Assembly: GCA_902805475.1 (NCBI GenBank)
Contig: CADCSX010000001.1
Coordinates: forward strand, 186,001 to 250,000
Length of the DNA: 64,000 nucleotides
Direction: 5' to 3'
Source: Entonaema liquescens
Taxonomy: Eukaryota; Ascomycota; Sordariomycetes; Xylariales; Xylariaceae
Shown here: one piece after another, positions 10,488-22,141 of the stretch
Numbering within the stretch: position 1 is the first letter of the stretch
How the letters are laid out: the number at the start of each line of letters is the position of its first letter
Position numbers and translations under genes: made by a program
Notes under the pieces: generated by a model
What the model was told of the DNA's origin: nothing
Seen by the model: only the letters and a program-made list of their open reading frames with translations
Database searches by the model: none

Positions 10488-12386
10488 ATGTCTGCTACCG
10501 TCGGAGGGGAAGCCGATTCTGCTCCCCGTAACCAAGACCCGGCGTCGCGAGAAGGAAACACCAATGGGGTCAATAGTGAGAAAAATGTTCAACAGGTCTC
10601 TGACGATCATCCAACCCCCGAAGATGGGGCTCATCCACATCCCGATGCCACCACCAATGAGAAGCTAGACGGTCCTGTCCCTCGCAGCAGTACCTTTAAA
10701 CACAAATTCAAAGAGCAGAAGGAGAAAATTAAGACTAAAACTAAGCCTCCCGGTGGCTATGACCCTACCCCAATCCCCGATGCTCCTCCAGGATATACGA
10801 TCAAATTCACATTTCATCGTGCTGAGAACCTGCCCGCTGCCGATATTGGTACGGGGTCGTCAGATCCTTTTTTAACTGCTACCTTAACAACTTCACTACC
10901 AAAGAGACATAAGGAAGACCCGGACCTTGTCTATCGGACGCGCACGGTTAGGAAGACTCTTGAACCTCAATGGGAACAGGACTGGATTGTAGCCAATGTC
11001 CCATCGTCTGGATTCAAGTTGAAGTGCCGTTTATACGACGAGGATTGGCCAGACCATAATGATAGACTCGGCAATGTGACCATTCTAGTCAATCGCGTTA
11101 ATGAGGATTGGGAAGGCATTGGACCTGAAGGCCAGGAATTTGAGGTCAAGAAACGGAGCGGTAGCAAGCGAGCCTACATCCTCAAGGCTTGCATGAGCGC
11201 TTTCGCTAAGGATGTATCACTAACTCCGAGGCTATACGTAAGTGCCGTTGTTCTAGGCAAGTCGGATCCGCCTTATGGTCAAATGTATACCGTCGGTCCG
11301 ACCTATTACTTTAAGCACTTCTCACCCATGATTGGCCGAATGACAGGCATCAAGGTGAACAAAGATGAGGCTAATGACTCAAATGACCACGAAGCGGATG
11401 CAAGGACATCCACATCCCAGAGCAATGGCAAGCAGGCGGAAAGAAGAACTCAGAAGTACGATTTTCAGGCCAACGAGATCCAGCTAGCCGGGCCGGTTCC
11501 AGAGAGATTATACCATAGATACGTTGAATTCCGGCCCATCATCGGCCTCTTGTTCAAGAGTCGTGGGCTACGTGGTAAAATTTTGAATAAGGCTCTCCAT
11601 CACCAACACCATCGCATATACAATTTCGATAGGGGTACGCTTTTTGGTACTTTCGAACCGTGTTCAGAGGAAGCTAGTCTCCAGTTCCTCAAGATGGCAC
11701 ACTTCGACGAAGGGGGTCGGATATTTACGTATGTCATTACCCTAGATGGGATCATGAGATTTACAGAAACCGGAAAGGAATTTGGTATCGACCTTCTCAG
11801 TAAACATACCATGCATAGTGACGCTGCCATATATATCGCTTGCTCAGGAGAATTCTTTATCCGTAGGTTGAAGAAGCCTAGGGTGAGCGAAGATCCTGAA
11901 CCTGGCGAGCCGACTCACCCTACAGAGCTTATCCAGGGTGGACCACCCAAAGAGGCTCCACCTACTAGGCCCGAATATTATCAGTTGATAATTGACAACG
12001 ACAGCGGTACTTATCGACCCGATAAGTCGGTGCTGCCGGATCTGAAGAAGCTGTTGGAGCGTAACTTTCCAGGCCTTGGTGTCGTGACTCTAGCGTGCGA
12101 TGATCCGGAAGACCAGAAGTTGAAAGCGGCCCAAGTAAAGGTGAAGAAGAGGGAAGGTCGCACGATTAACATGGTGCTAAACCGTAGCCCTAGCGCAAGC
12201 TCGTTCAGCTCGGACGACATCAGCGATCTTGAGGATATGGAACAAGCTGGAGAAATAGGGCGCAGGAGTAAAAAAGAAAGAGCGTTGGATCTGCTTGAGG
12301 AACCTCGGCGTATTAAGGAGTTCACAGGCAGAAAGCCTACGGATGCAGTATTAAGTGGGCCGAGCGGTAGTGGTACGGCCACCTAA
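10488..12386 (+). CDS. C2-domain protein with DUF1769 (UPF0590-type)
   Basis: Single exon, 632 residues from ATG 10488 (ACATGTCTG context); the frame stays open upstream but only with a TTG. Residues 1-95 are polar and low in complexity with a Lys-rich stretch (KHKFKEQKEKIKTKTK). A C2-like beta-sandwich follows at ~102-225 (YTIKFTFHRAENLPAADIG, then SSDPFLTATL and DEDWPDHNDRLG). The C-terminal half carries DUF1769 marks: a MIGRMTG segment, ITLDGIMRFTETG, and YYQLIIDNDSGTYRPD followed by FPGLGVVTLACDD. The protein ends in an acidic/basic tail. Family members are conserved in fungi; the C2 fold suggests membrane or phospholipid association, but no enzymatic role is established. No signal peptide or membrane span. 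Confidence 0.88.
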   Translation: MSATVGGEADSAPRNQDPASREGNTNGVNSEKNVQQVSDDHPTPEDGAHPHPDATTNEKLDGPVPRSSTFKHKFKEQKEKIKTKTKPPGGYDPTPIPDAPPGYTIKFTFHRAENLPAADIGTGSSDPFLTATLTTSLPKRHKEDPDLVYRTRTVRKTLEPQWEQDWIVANVPSSGFKLKCRLYDEDWPDHNDRLGNVTILVNRVNEDWEGIGPEGQEFEVKKRSGSKRAYILKACMSAFAKDVSLTPRLYVSAVVLGKSDPPYGQMYTVGPTYYFKHFSPMIGRMTGIKVNKDEANDSNDHEADARTSTSQSNGKQAERRTQKYDFQANEIQLAGPVPERLYHRYVEFRPIIGLLFKSRGLRGKILNKALHHQHHRIYNFDRGTLFGTFEPCSEEASLQFLKMAHFDEGGRIFTYVITLDGIMRFTETGKEFGIDLLSKHTMHSDAAIYIACSGEFFIRRLKKPRVSEDPEPGEPTHPTELIQGGPPKEAPPTRPEYYQLIIDNDSGTYRPDKSVLPDLKKLLERNFPGLGVVTLACDDPEDQKLKAAQVKVKKREGRTINMVLNRSPSASSFSSDDISDLEDMEQAGEIGRRSKKERALDLLEEPRRIKEFTGRKPTDAVLSGPSGSGTAT

Positions 12387-14634
12387 CAAGTCGATCGCTT
12401 GATATCGAAACTTTTCTTGAATTTTTGTTCCTTTTCGGGGTTTCGACGTGGAAATCGGTAACCGGCCGCTTTGGTCCTTCGAATACATTGGGCGGCTAAT
12501 CCGACACCAGTCACTAGAAAACGGTTTGACTGGACACTTTTTATGACGATTTTCTACATATATTTTTTTGATTCCCCGGTTGTTTTTTCTTTCATCGGAT
12601 GGAACACGTCTCGCGACGTGGTATATTAGCAATGATGCTTTGTAATACCTACCTATTTATAATCGGACCCATTCCCCAACTAAGTTGGGCGAACACTGGA
12701 CAAATAAAAATTCCCTCTGTTAATTATTCTATTCATTCATATTTCATGTCCCGTACTATCGAGGTCTAGACTTTGTGGGTCTCCCATCTGTTGCTAACGG
12801 ACTTCAGCTCCCCACTTCGTCAGGGGATAACACACACCTGGGCTCTAGGAGCATTCGAGACCGCAACCTTAAACTAGCCTCTTTACATAGTACATCAATT
12901 CCAGATCGCTCAGACGGTAGTGCAGTCGGATCAAGCAATGCGCCCCATCACCCACCACGTGGCGGAGATTATCCAGATACTAGTCCCAGACGGCGCATGG
13001 CCGGACTGTGTAAAGTGTAATAATGTACAGTCGCATGGCATTTAGATACTGTGTTTGTTTAAAGGTCATCAATACCAATTCGGAGACGTTCTAATTATTC
13101 GTGAAAAACACCAGAAGCCCCCTTTTTTTCGTAACTGAGACAATTTAGTTTCTACGAGTACGTTAGATACCTGTGTAAAGATTATAGGTGCAAGCCTTCC
13201 AGCCTAAGCTTTCGTACCATAGTAAAGACAAGAGGTAGTGATAACTCAAGTCAGCCGTATGTACGAGGCTAAGCTTGGTCAATCTAAGACCATCCTTTCA
13301 GCCTTTCCCAAGAATGAGATTATCTTGAAAGCTAAACTTGTTACGAACCCAGCATATGCGTATTTTGAGCAAAAGGTTCCCTCCTGTCAGGGGTCTCACT
13401 TGAGACTCCCTTAGAATAAAGAAGCTGTTTTATATGTATAGCTCTGACTTCAGAGCTACCTTAGTTAGAGTTCCTTGCGGAACAACGAAGTTGTGTCCTC
13501 ACCCTCTGATTTGCCTCGTGACACCTCCCTAGAACATGTTCGCAGGGACTCGAGAGAATTTCTATATGTTGTACTACTCTAAGGGTGATCGTGGGATATT
13601 GTAATAACTGCCAAACCGATATTTAAGGGTTGACATAGTTTAATGGGGGGATATGAGCGCGGTTATTAATAGTGATAAGACAGATGTTGAGATAGATATA
13701 CGTTAAGAATACCTTGGGCTGTGAGAACATCGGCAGTGGGTTCTCAATCGTGGGTAATTCCATTAGCTCAGAGTTACTACTAGGTAGGTAATGCGGCGCT
13801 TTCTAATTGTCTCCTACTTTGTAGACAAGGTTCATGTCGTTTTGCATAGCATGCCATCGTGAGGCTGCAATTCGACTCGATGCATTCTACAAAGGGATAT
13901 ACAAATATTAATTAAGGCAGGTGTTGGCAAAGTCATGGAGCCGTTAGGTACGGACCGAGTTAGTAGATGCATGATGTGGAAAGCACAAAAGATTTGCTAG
14001 TATTAGCCATTGAACAAATACAGTTACCATTTGACTTAGGTATCTCCCTAGAGTACAATCTTCCTATCAGAGATAATTTGATAAACGCCACAAGTTTGAC
14101 CTCAATGCATGAGGTTTGAGATAACCTAAAGGGTAGACCTGTTGATATTTTGGTGTTGAAGCAGTCTGCTTTCTTACGACGTCTAAGCCCGTCGCAATTC
14201 TACATCTGACGTGAAAGCAGTTACGGTCAAAGTAGCCGACGTGGACATAAATATAAGGATCTGATTATCGATTGATTTATTTTGACACTTGAAAGCATGA
14301 CCTTTGTGTTTGCCCAGTACTAGTAGTTCATACGAACATCTAGTCATATCTCCTGAGCTGTTATCTTAGCAATCAAGGTGATTGAGAACGTATCTACGCG
14401 ACGCGTATCACAGCAACGTTAGCATCACAGCAACCAAAACGGGTGCCTAGATTGACTACAAAGCTCCGACCACATGCGTCTTGAAAATCAATCAGGTACC
14501 TAACCTAAGGCATGCATTTGCATTTAAAGCTTCCTGAAACTTTTTCAAACGAAGCCTTCTCGAGGCTGCAATCCCTGCACTCCCCCTTTATGAATTTCCT
14601 GCTCGCGCTTTGATTTAAGAGTTACGCTTTAGCC
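12387..14634. other. Gene-poor intergenic region
   Basis: No frame with motifs or splice structure; the 12,775-13,020 plus frame is low-complexity and motif-free. A TAGGTAGGTA motif occurs near 13,780. The last ~150 nt, ending in a pyrimidine-rich stretch, is the likely leader of the PaaK-like gene. Confidence 0.45.
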
Positions 14635-15915
14635 ATGGAGGAGAAGTTCTCACACGCCCGAGACGCGATTATCTTCGCCCGTGGAAACTCAACATACTAC
14701 AAGCGTCTATACCAGTCAATTGAGGAGGAACAACCGGATTTGGAAGACGTTCCCGTTGTCTATCCAGAAGAATACTGGAACTCAGCAAGAGGCGACCTTT
14801 CTAGTGTCATGACGGGACCATTTACCAATGGGAGAACTTACTGCACGGGTGGGCTTAGCGACAAGCTAGAGATTGCCCAGTTAACAAAAGAGGAGGAGTT
14901 CAAGCTCTCTAGGGCCAAGTCTATCCTATGGGAAGGAATACTCGATCCCGAGAAGGGAAGCCGTATTGCAAATATCATGAGTCCTCGTGACTTGCGCATC
15001 GGCTTTTGGGATACACTTAACCTGTCCAACGGAATGCTTGCGCCTAAGCTAGGAGTTCAACTGTTCATATCAAACGAAAAGATGCCAGACAAGATTGCAG
15101 AGGAAGTTGAAAGATTCCAACCTAGCATTTTATTCGGTTCGTTATCCGACATCTTTCAACTTAGCGAGTCCCTTGGCGAAAAGCATAGCACACTACCGTC
15201 AGTACGAGCAATACTCTACCTTGGAAGAACTGTCCCCAGAGACATTAACGCGTCATTTCATGCCGGATTCCCGAATGCCAGGCTATATGCACCACTTTAC
15301 GACAAGCCCCAATTAGGTCCCTTGGCAACTCCAGGTCCTATCACAACAGGGACCGACTGCGATATCAACCCAATATACAGGGTATGCAATTACGTTTCCG
15401 CTTTTGAAATAGTCGCGGATGATGGAACTGTTATCAAGGAACCTGGTGTTAAAGGAAACATTGTCATCACGCATCTTATCCGCCGCCTTCAACCCCTAAT
15501 ACGATTCCCCGTAGGCGACGTTGCGGAGTGGTTAGACTACAACTCTCGGATTTTCAAGTATTGCGGCAAAGCGGCGACCAAGATCAAGATTGCAAATACT
15601 ATCCTCGACATGTCTATATTGAAGGATATCATCAGCGATGTCATGATGACCGATGTCAGTGGACGATTCCAATGCGTTCTGCGCCTCCAAGATGATCGTC
15701 AAAAGCTTGTCATCCGACTAGCATATCCGAAGCCAGCAGAGGCAGGAGAAATACGCCATAAGATTGAAAAGACGCTGTGGAACAAATTCTCCAAATGGAA
15801 AAGCGATCGCCAGGCAGATAGTATTCTGAACCTTCGCTTAGAGTGGGTCGATGATGGTCAATTGGCTTGTGAAGGAGAAACTGGAAAATTACTCGAAGTA
15901 ATAGATGAGCGTTAG
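14635..15915 (+). CDS. PaaK-like adenylate-forming enzyme
   Basis: Single exon, 426 residues, ATG in a GCCATGGAG context. The layout matches the phenylacetate-CoA ligase (PaaK)/AMP-binding superfamily: a short N-terminal helical part with YYKRLY, a glycine-rich loop TYCTGG (68-73), a core with FGSLSDI, a late RFPVGD (290-295, cf. the usual RTGD loop), and a C-terminal subdomain ending TGKLLEV, where Lys418 sits where a catalytic Lys is expected. Known members activate carboxylic acids as acyl-AMP and load CoA. Oddities: the phosphate loop departs from the usual SSGTTG pattern, and the YG(T/S)(T/S)E motif is replaced by YAPLYDKP (218-225). Activity may therefore be changed or lost. No partner genes sit next to it. 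Bacterial origin is possible but untested. Confidence 0.75.
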   Translation: MEEKFSHARDAIIFARGNSTYYKRLYQSIEEEQPDLEDVPVVYPEEYWNSARGDLSSVMTGPFTNGRTYCTGGLSDKLEIAQLTKEEEFKLSRAKSILWEGILDPEKGSRIANIMSPRDLRIGFWDTLNLSNGMLAPKLGVQLFISNEKMPDKIAEEVERFQPSILFGSLSDIFQLSESLGEKHSTLPSVRAILYLGRTVPRDINASFHAGFPNARLYAPLYDKPQLGPLATPGPITTGTDCDINPIYRVCNYVSAFEIVADDGTVIKEPGVKGNIVITHLIRRLQPLIRFPVGDVAEWLDYNSRIFKYCGKAATKIKIANTILDMSILKDIISDVMMTDVSGRFQCVLRLQDDRQKLVIRLAYPKPAEAGEIRHKIEKTLWNKFSKWKSDRQADSILNLRLEWVDDGQLACEGETGKLLEVIDER

Positions 15916-16333
15916 TTTAAGAAACAATGTCTAGGTAGTGATGAAAAAATTCAACGCTTATTTTATTTCTAATGAGATAACGATTGCGAATATCTAAACC
16001 TCAAGGCTCCTGCTTGTGACTTCCTATGCCTATAGTACTAGCTTCATCTTTAATTCGAAGTCCCATGCATTATGACAAGTGAGTATAAAGTCAAGGCCAT
16101 AAGCCTTAGAAAATTATTGCGTATGGGACACTCAGGTATTTCTGGAAGCATAAAGACCGGATCTAGTCTCTTGCAACATAAGTTTGTAGGTATAGGTACT
16201 TACCTCCCGGGAACCAGACATTTCTCTCAAAATCTTTTTTATTATTTTCTTTTGGGTTCATTTTTTTACAGTTTTTTATCTATACTCAGCCTAAACAAGC
16301 CTTCTACATCAGGTCACTATGCTCAGGTAGGCA
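15916..16333. other. Convergent intergenic spacer
   Basis: Lies between the 3' ends of the PaaK-like gene (plus) and the small membrane protein gene (minus). A T-rich stretch at about 16,228-16,275 may serve 3'-end formation. The frame covering 16,072-16,470 is antisense to the membrane protein and has no motifs. Confidence 0.4.
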
Positions 16334-16858
16334 TTACGTGTGGAGATTTACCTCCTCGAGCTCATGTTCCTCTGGATGGGAAAATGATGACCCTCTGTGT
16401 CTCCTTCCTGTTGCAAAAGGCACCGATGCCGTATTTTGATGCGTTGCGCTATCTCTCGCGTCGCTGCTAACATTATGTTGTCTCTCCGTAGATGGACGAG
16501 ACAGCTCTGGCACAGGAGGTTGAGGGGGCACTTGATCCCTAGCGTAAGGAGTATTGGCATAGTCAAATCCCGTGAAATTTCCAGCCAGGGGCCTCTGTCT
16601 TTCAGCGGAAGCCTGCTCGTTCGATCTTCTTGCAGTTTCAAGATCCCGCACGAGTTCTTCTGCAGTAGCCGACCTCCTTGCCAGTTTGGCCGCCTTGCGT
16701 TCACTATACATCCCGTAAAGCATCATTATCGCGCAAATCAAAATAACAAGACCAAAGAAAACCCCGGTCGCGATAAAGACGCCTTTCCATATGGCTTTAT
16801 AATGCTCCTCGTCAGGAATGTTCTGTACGGGAGCATAAGGAGATCCATCAGTAGACAT
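16334..16858 (-). CDS. Small single-pass membrane protein, unknown function
   Basis: Single exon, 174 residues, ATG at 16858. A short acidic N-terminus (1-23) is followed by one strong membrane span (~24-49, rich in Val, Ile, Leu, Phe and Met). Next come a basic segment (SERKAAKLARR) and a charged, probably helical stretch to ~92. The C-terminal tail is Pro/Ser-rich with a PPQPPVPELSRP segment that could bind SH3-type domains, and it ends with an acidic HPEEHELEEVN. By the positive-inside tendency the long tail should be cytosolic. The layout resembles fungal plasma-membrane scaffold or sensor tails, but no family is recognised. Length and codon use look real. Confidence 0.65.
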   Translation of the reverse strand: MSTDGSPYAPVQNIPDEEHYKAIWKGVFIATGVFFGLVILICAIMMLYGMYSERKAAKLARRSATAEELVRDLETARRSNEQASAERQRPLAGNFTGFDYANTPYARDQVPPQPPVPELSRPSTERQHNVSSDARDSATHQNTASVPFATGRRHRGSSFSHPEEHELEEVNLHT

Positions 16859-19800
16859 CTTGATTGCTAGTGAATATAAAATTCTTTGTAAGTTGATAAC
16901 GATAAAGAAGGGGTTTACTGTAAATCTTAGGTTCTGATTTTATGCGTTTACCTTTGCGAATGCCTTAGCATGATGATAAAAAAATAAAAAAAAAAGAGTA
17001 ATTTTCAGTGATTTAATCTGTATGTATATACTTAAACTATACCAATGACATGTTCTGTACCAACTCGCATCTTCGCGAAGCTTGTTGTTGTTTAAGAACA
17101 TATTATATGTTCGGGAACTTAGCAGGATATATACAAATACATAATTTTAACAAAAATTATTGTTTGAGACTTACACACAAGCGAAGTTAATGCATGAAAG
17201 CTTTGTTCGGGCTTATTTTGAGCGTACGTTCTTTATGTTCCGACCAAACGTTGTCACTCGCTTTCTGAGTTGTTCCTACGTGATAGCACTGCGTTATTCG
17301 GCGCTTATGGCGAGACAATTTCAGGCCAAAACCTTATGGTCTGGCTACCTATACTCTATGGTAATGATACGAAGTTGTAACCTCGCTATCTCTTTGTCTG
17401 CCCGTTCTTCCGGGGTACGACAGGGTCTGAGCTGATTCTCCACTGTAGAGCTGCAAGGAGTAGAACCAATCACGGCTCTTTCAAGCCTTAGCAATTACCT
17501 ATCATGGAAAGCTGCAAACTGTCTCGGCCAACCAGGTTTAAAGATGCGCTGTCCGAGACCTTGTCGGTATGTACCATTGAGCTGCCTTATGTATCTAACC
17601 TTCCACCTAGGTACTTATTAGGGTACATACATATAGGTAGATTATATTTCTATCTTTAACGTGCAGTTAGGCAACATTTACCTCGGATGCTACTTCTGAG
17701 GTTGTAGTTCTGGCGCATGCCTTATCTACCTCCATGCAGGTAGTTCCGACTTTCAAAACCTGGTAAGACAAGCCACACTATATCACCGTCTCCTTGCATA
17801 GAGCAGTTGGACTATAGACTATCACACATGTTGCCATCAGGGTTATATTAGTTGCTTATAATGTTCCATACAAAAACACAGGAACTTGTAGTTCATACAT
17901 AAAAAGAAGGAAGTCTAGACACTTGATTCCAGTTGTTCCCGGAATAAGATGAACTAGCTTAAGGAATAATCATGTAGTCCTAGCTACCATAGACCGCATA
18001 GAATCTTGATAAATTCCTAGGAGCTGTTGTCTTACTTCCTAGCAATGTAATGCCGGCGATGTTGAGACATCTTTCTTTGATGGTATCATCCAAGTCATAA
18101 AGGGTCATACTCCCCCGCACGGCCCCTGGTATAATCAAACAGTCTCGATGGTTAGAAGTAACGAGATTAGGGAACTCAGGGCTTCAATGCGTTATCATGT
18201 GGAACCCGGCCAGCAGTTACGAGATGCACGATAAGGAGCGTTTCTCCCCGACTTTGCTCAATAAAAAAACGTAATGGTTCGTTTAACAAAGGAAACATAG
18301 GATCACAATACGTAGCATCGCTACTAGTTAGTTTAGTTAATAGTTGTGGGACTGTTAGTTCCTCCAAGACTATGTGAATAGCATCGTTGCATCGACGATG
18401 ACCATGATGACCATAGTGGCCAATCCAAGGCACAAAAGGGCCAAAACAAACATTCGATGATAGCATTAATGCAGAAAATTCGGCCTTAATTGCAATTAGT
18501 AGATAGGTTTGGCTTTGAGATACACGTATCGAGCTATATGGGGCGCGCTAACATGGGGCTGGGAGTTCGACCTTATTCAGGAAGGTAGCGGATCGTCGGC
18601 TTGCAACCTGTTTGGATCGTTTCGAGATCTAGGCGCGCAACTGGGGTTGCGCTGCTGACTCGTGGAACACTATTCTATTTTCCGATCGATGGAAAAACAG
18701 GGGCGAGCTGGGTATCTCCAGAGCCTCGCGCCTGTGGCCTTGAGGATAATGATGCACGTCAGACGGGTCCGTCCGACGGTGATATTCTCCCTCCTAATAA
18801 AGCAGAATTGGCCGGGATTAATCCCGAGCTCTAAGATAGTAGTCGGTGCGCGGGCGGCATTTTGTGCGGCGCTAAATTATCTTAGAGATTTACCTGGTCT
18901 CTCTAGGTGCCGTTAGAGCCTTAATTTACAATAGCTATGATGACATCTTCCAGAGCTGTCGCTGTTGTGTAGTAGGTAATGCTGAATCGAATCTGGACCT
19001 GGCGGTACACGTTGCCGGATGCCGTTCGGACTGGAGACGGGTTTATGAAGTTACTTGAAGAAGGTGTGATCTTCGTGTGAATCTCTGCAAGGGGGCGATT
19101 GTGGGGGAATAATGCCCTGCTGGAGATTTCAAGGCTAGTCATCCCAAATCGTCTATAATGTATTGTCACATGCGCTATCGACTTACCGCAGAAATACTAG
19201 TCTCTTGTGTATCAATGATGCATGCACCTGCAAGTTGGGTGTTAGACGCCTCAACGTCTTATACAGGACCGTCGTAATGCGGGGCAGGCACGGTACTTGC
19301 AAGTGATCACCGAGGGGTCTTTCCTTGGGAGGTGCTCCGTAGTTTTCGGAATAGTCCGTCCCGGCATTCGATGAGTAATTAGTCCCTGGCGCGGACGGGA
19401 TCTTAGATAAGCTTAATCTATAAGATGCGATGTACCAAAACCAATACTAGGATAGGTTAACAAGAACATGTATAATATATTAGAGATTGATCACGTTATT
19501 ACTACCCGTGACTTGCTCATCGATAAAGCCTATTTATTAACTTACGTGTTGCTGATCGCTCATAATGAATACGAATAACGTTATACTCTCTACGATATAA
19601 TATGTCTTTGTGTGTATATGTCTCTATGTGTGAAGAAACCTGTGAACCGCTACTACCAATGCCGACTACTCGGTAATTGCGGCAGCGAGAGCTGATCACA
19701 TCATGTCGTATTACCTGTAGAATAATATAAAAGCCTGCTGGACTTGCCGTGCAATTCCACTCGAGATAATATGCGCAATCTGGAACGAGAAACAAGCTCA

Positions 19801-20689
19801 GTCTTGGCTTCTTGGCCCTTTATATATTCTGGGCGCTGATAAGAAGAATATAAGGGGCCATAAGGGGGGCTAATTACCAAATTAGGAAGGCCGCCCATTG
19901 GGCACCACGCGACGCGAGCTCAAGACTACTTCTCGCGAAAAAAGCAACGACTTGGCGCATATCTCCGATACAACATCATGATACTGCCTGCTAGATTCCC
20001 TTTCTCCACGCTATTGGGTTCGATTCTTAGCCTGTGTTGCAACCGGCCGCCCGAGTCCTCCACCTCCTAGGGCTACTCAACCTCATCCTTGCTCCGATCC
20101 CCGGTTCGGATCTAGCCTCCAAGTTATGGACTACAACCTTAACCCTGAAGAGCTTAGAGACTCTAAGTACCCTTAGAGCTTATACCCGCCGCTAATCCCT
20201 CCTACCGTTGGCGGGAAAGCATCAATGCCTCTTCACCCCTAGTAAACAAGCTCTGCTAACTACCGCGCTTCCCCAACCCATGATAGCGTCAGGATCTCGT
20301 CCTGGATGTCATGTTGGCGCTGCAGGGCGGTAGAGGAGCAAGGATCCCTGATAACGTACAGGCAACTTCGCCTAAGTCATCAGGGTCCCCTCATCACGGC
20401 TGGCCAATACTTCCTGGAGGGCCGCTTATTACAAACGACATCGTCATCTAGCCTGTCCGACTATATCGCCGAATAAGACCATAATGCCGTATAGGAGATC
20501 TGCGAGCTGCCTTCCAAGGAAGGTCATGATCGACGGGCACGAGATATATCGAAGCTCAGATGAAGCCCTCACCATGATAAATAGTCGCGATGCCCTCGAC
20601 TTGAAGAGAGCTTCTGTTCCTCATCACTCACAGAGAAACCCAGCCTCAGATCTATAGTCCTTAGCACATCCTCCTTGACTTGCTCCAAC
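16859..20689. other. Gene-poor intergenic region
   Basis: Nearly 3.8 kb without a supported gene. Frames at 17,160-17,435, 18,176-18,466, 18,601-18,834, 18,921-19,169 and 19,517-19,795 have no family motifs. CCTAGGTAC/ATAGGTAG motifs recur around 17,600-17,640. About 19,960-20,640 is clearly richer in G+C and reads like stop-riddled old coding DNA; it ends at the leader of the protease gene. Confidence 0.4.
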
Positions 20690-22141
20690 ATGCGTTCCGC
20701 CGCCTTCTTTGCTCTCTTGCCTCTGGCATTCGCTGCCCCGGCTAAGCGATCCGCGCCGGCTCCCCTCCTCAAGCCCCGGGGAACTCAGCTCATCGAGGGC
20801 AAGTACATTGTCAAGCTCTACGAGAATGCCGCTATCACGGCTCTCGATGATACTATGAGCACCTTCCAGGGCGATGCCGACCACGTCTACAACGTTGAGG
20901 GCTTTAAGGGCTTCGCCTCATCCCTGACAGCTGAGCACCTCGAGCAGCTTCAAAACCACCCTGACGTAAGTCCCACGATAGGCCCGTCTACCACGGCCCG
21001 CTTGGAATCTAACCAGTTGGCAGGTCGAGTTCATCGAGCAGGATGCTGTCATGAGCATCAACGCCTATGTCACCCAGACTGGTGCCCCCTGGGGTATCTC
21101 TCGTCTGTCCCACAAGACTGGCAGCAGCAACTACGTCTACGACTCCAGCGCCGGTGCTGATACCTGCGCCTACGTCATCGACACCGGTATCTACACTACT
21201 CACTCGGTACGCATGACTCGCGGGATGACTTCTACCAATATGAACTAACAACTATTCAAGGAGTTCGAGGGTCGCGCTACCTTCCTAGCCAACTACGCCG
21301 ACAGCTCTAACTCTGACGGCAACGGCCACGGAACTCACGTTGCCGGCACTATTGTAACTCATCCCATTACCCCTGAGCCAAGTCTATTCGGCCCGCTGAC
21401 TATTTTCTTCTTAACAGGGCAGCAAGACCTACGGTGTCGCGAAGAAGACTAAGCTGTACGCCGTTAAGGTGCTCGACTCTAGCGGTTCTGGTTCTACTTC
21501 TGGCGTCATTGCTGGCATGAACTTCGTTACCTCCGACGTCAAGACCCGATCCTGCCCGGCCGGTGCCGTCGCCAACATGTCTCTTGGCGGTGGCTCTTCG
21601 TCCTCGATCAACAGCGCTGCCAAGGCTATGATCAACGCTGGTGTCTTCTTGGCTGTCGCCGCTGGTAACGACAACCAGAACGCTGCCAACTCCTCGCCCG
21701 CCTCTGAGCCCAGCGTCTGCACTGTTGGTGCTACTACCTCGTCCGATGCTCGCGCCAGCTACTCCAACTACGGATCCGTCGTCGACATCTTCGCTCCTGG
21801 TATTTATCCCAACCTCTACGAGTTAAATCTTAGCTTTACTAATAAATTAAACAGGTAGCTCTATCCTCTCCACCTGGAACAACGGACGAACCGTGAGTTT
21901 ATTCGCTAGTCTAGTTTCTATACGGACCTAGAACTAACATTCATGCTAGAACACCATCTCCGGAACCTCCATGGCTACCCCCCACATTGCTGGTCTCGGT
22001 GCCTACCTCCTAGCCCTCGAGGGCAAGAAGAGCCCCCAGGAGCTCTGCAGCTACATTGCTTCCACTGCCAACAGCGGTATCCTATCTAGTATTCCTTCCG
22101 GAACTGTCAACAAGCTGGCATTCAACGGTGCTCCCTCATAA
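20690..22141 (+). CDS. Secreted subtilisin-like serine protease (proteinase K type, S8A)
   Basis: Six exons: 20690-20965, 21024-21206, 21261-21353, 21418-21799, 21855-21892 and 21950-22141, all phases consistent, giving 387 residues. ATG 20690 starts a clear signal peptide (~1-15, MRSAAFFALLPLAFAAPA). An inhibitor-I9 propeptide follows (~37-105, from KYIVKLYENA to EFIEQDAVM). The mature protease begins near the QTGAPWGISRLSH segment. Catalytic triad: Asp145 in YVIDTGIY, His179 in GHGTHVAG, Ser331 in GTSMATPHIAG; the oxyanion Asn lies in AAGNDNQNAA. Length matches extracellular fungal proteinase K relatives (~385 aa). Role: extracellular protein breakdown after self-processing. Exon 5 is only 38 nt. 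The GC-richer relic directly upstream may hold its promoter. Confidence 0.95.

Noticed and set aside
20005..20035. GGTTCGATTC resembling a tRNA T-arm
   Set aside because: Flanking bases do not form a proper 5-bp T stem and no anticodon or acceptor arm could be placed.
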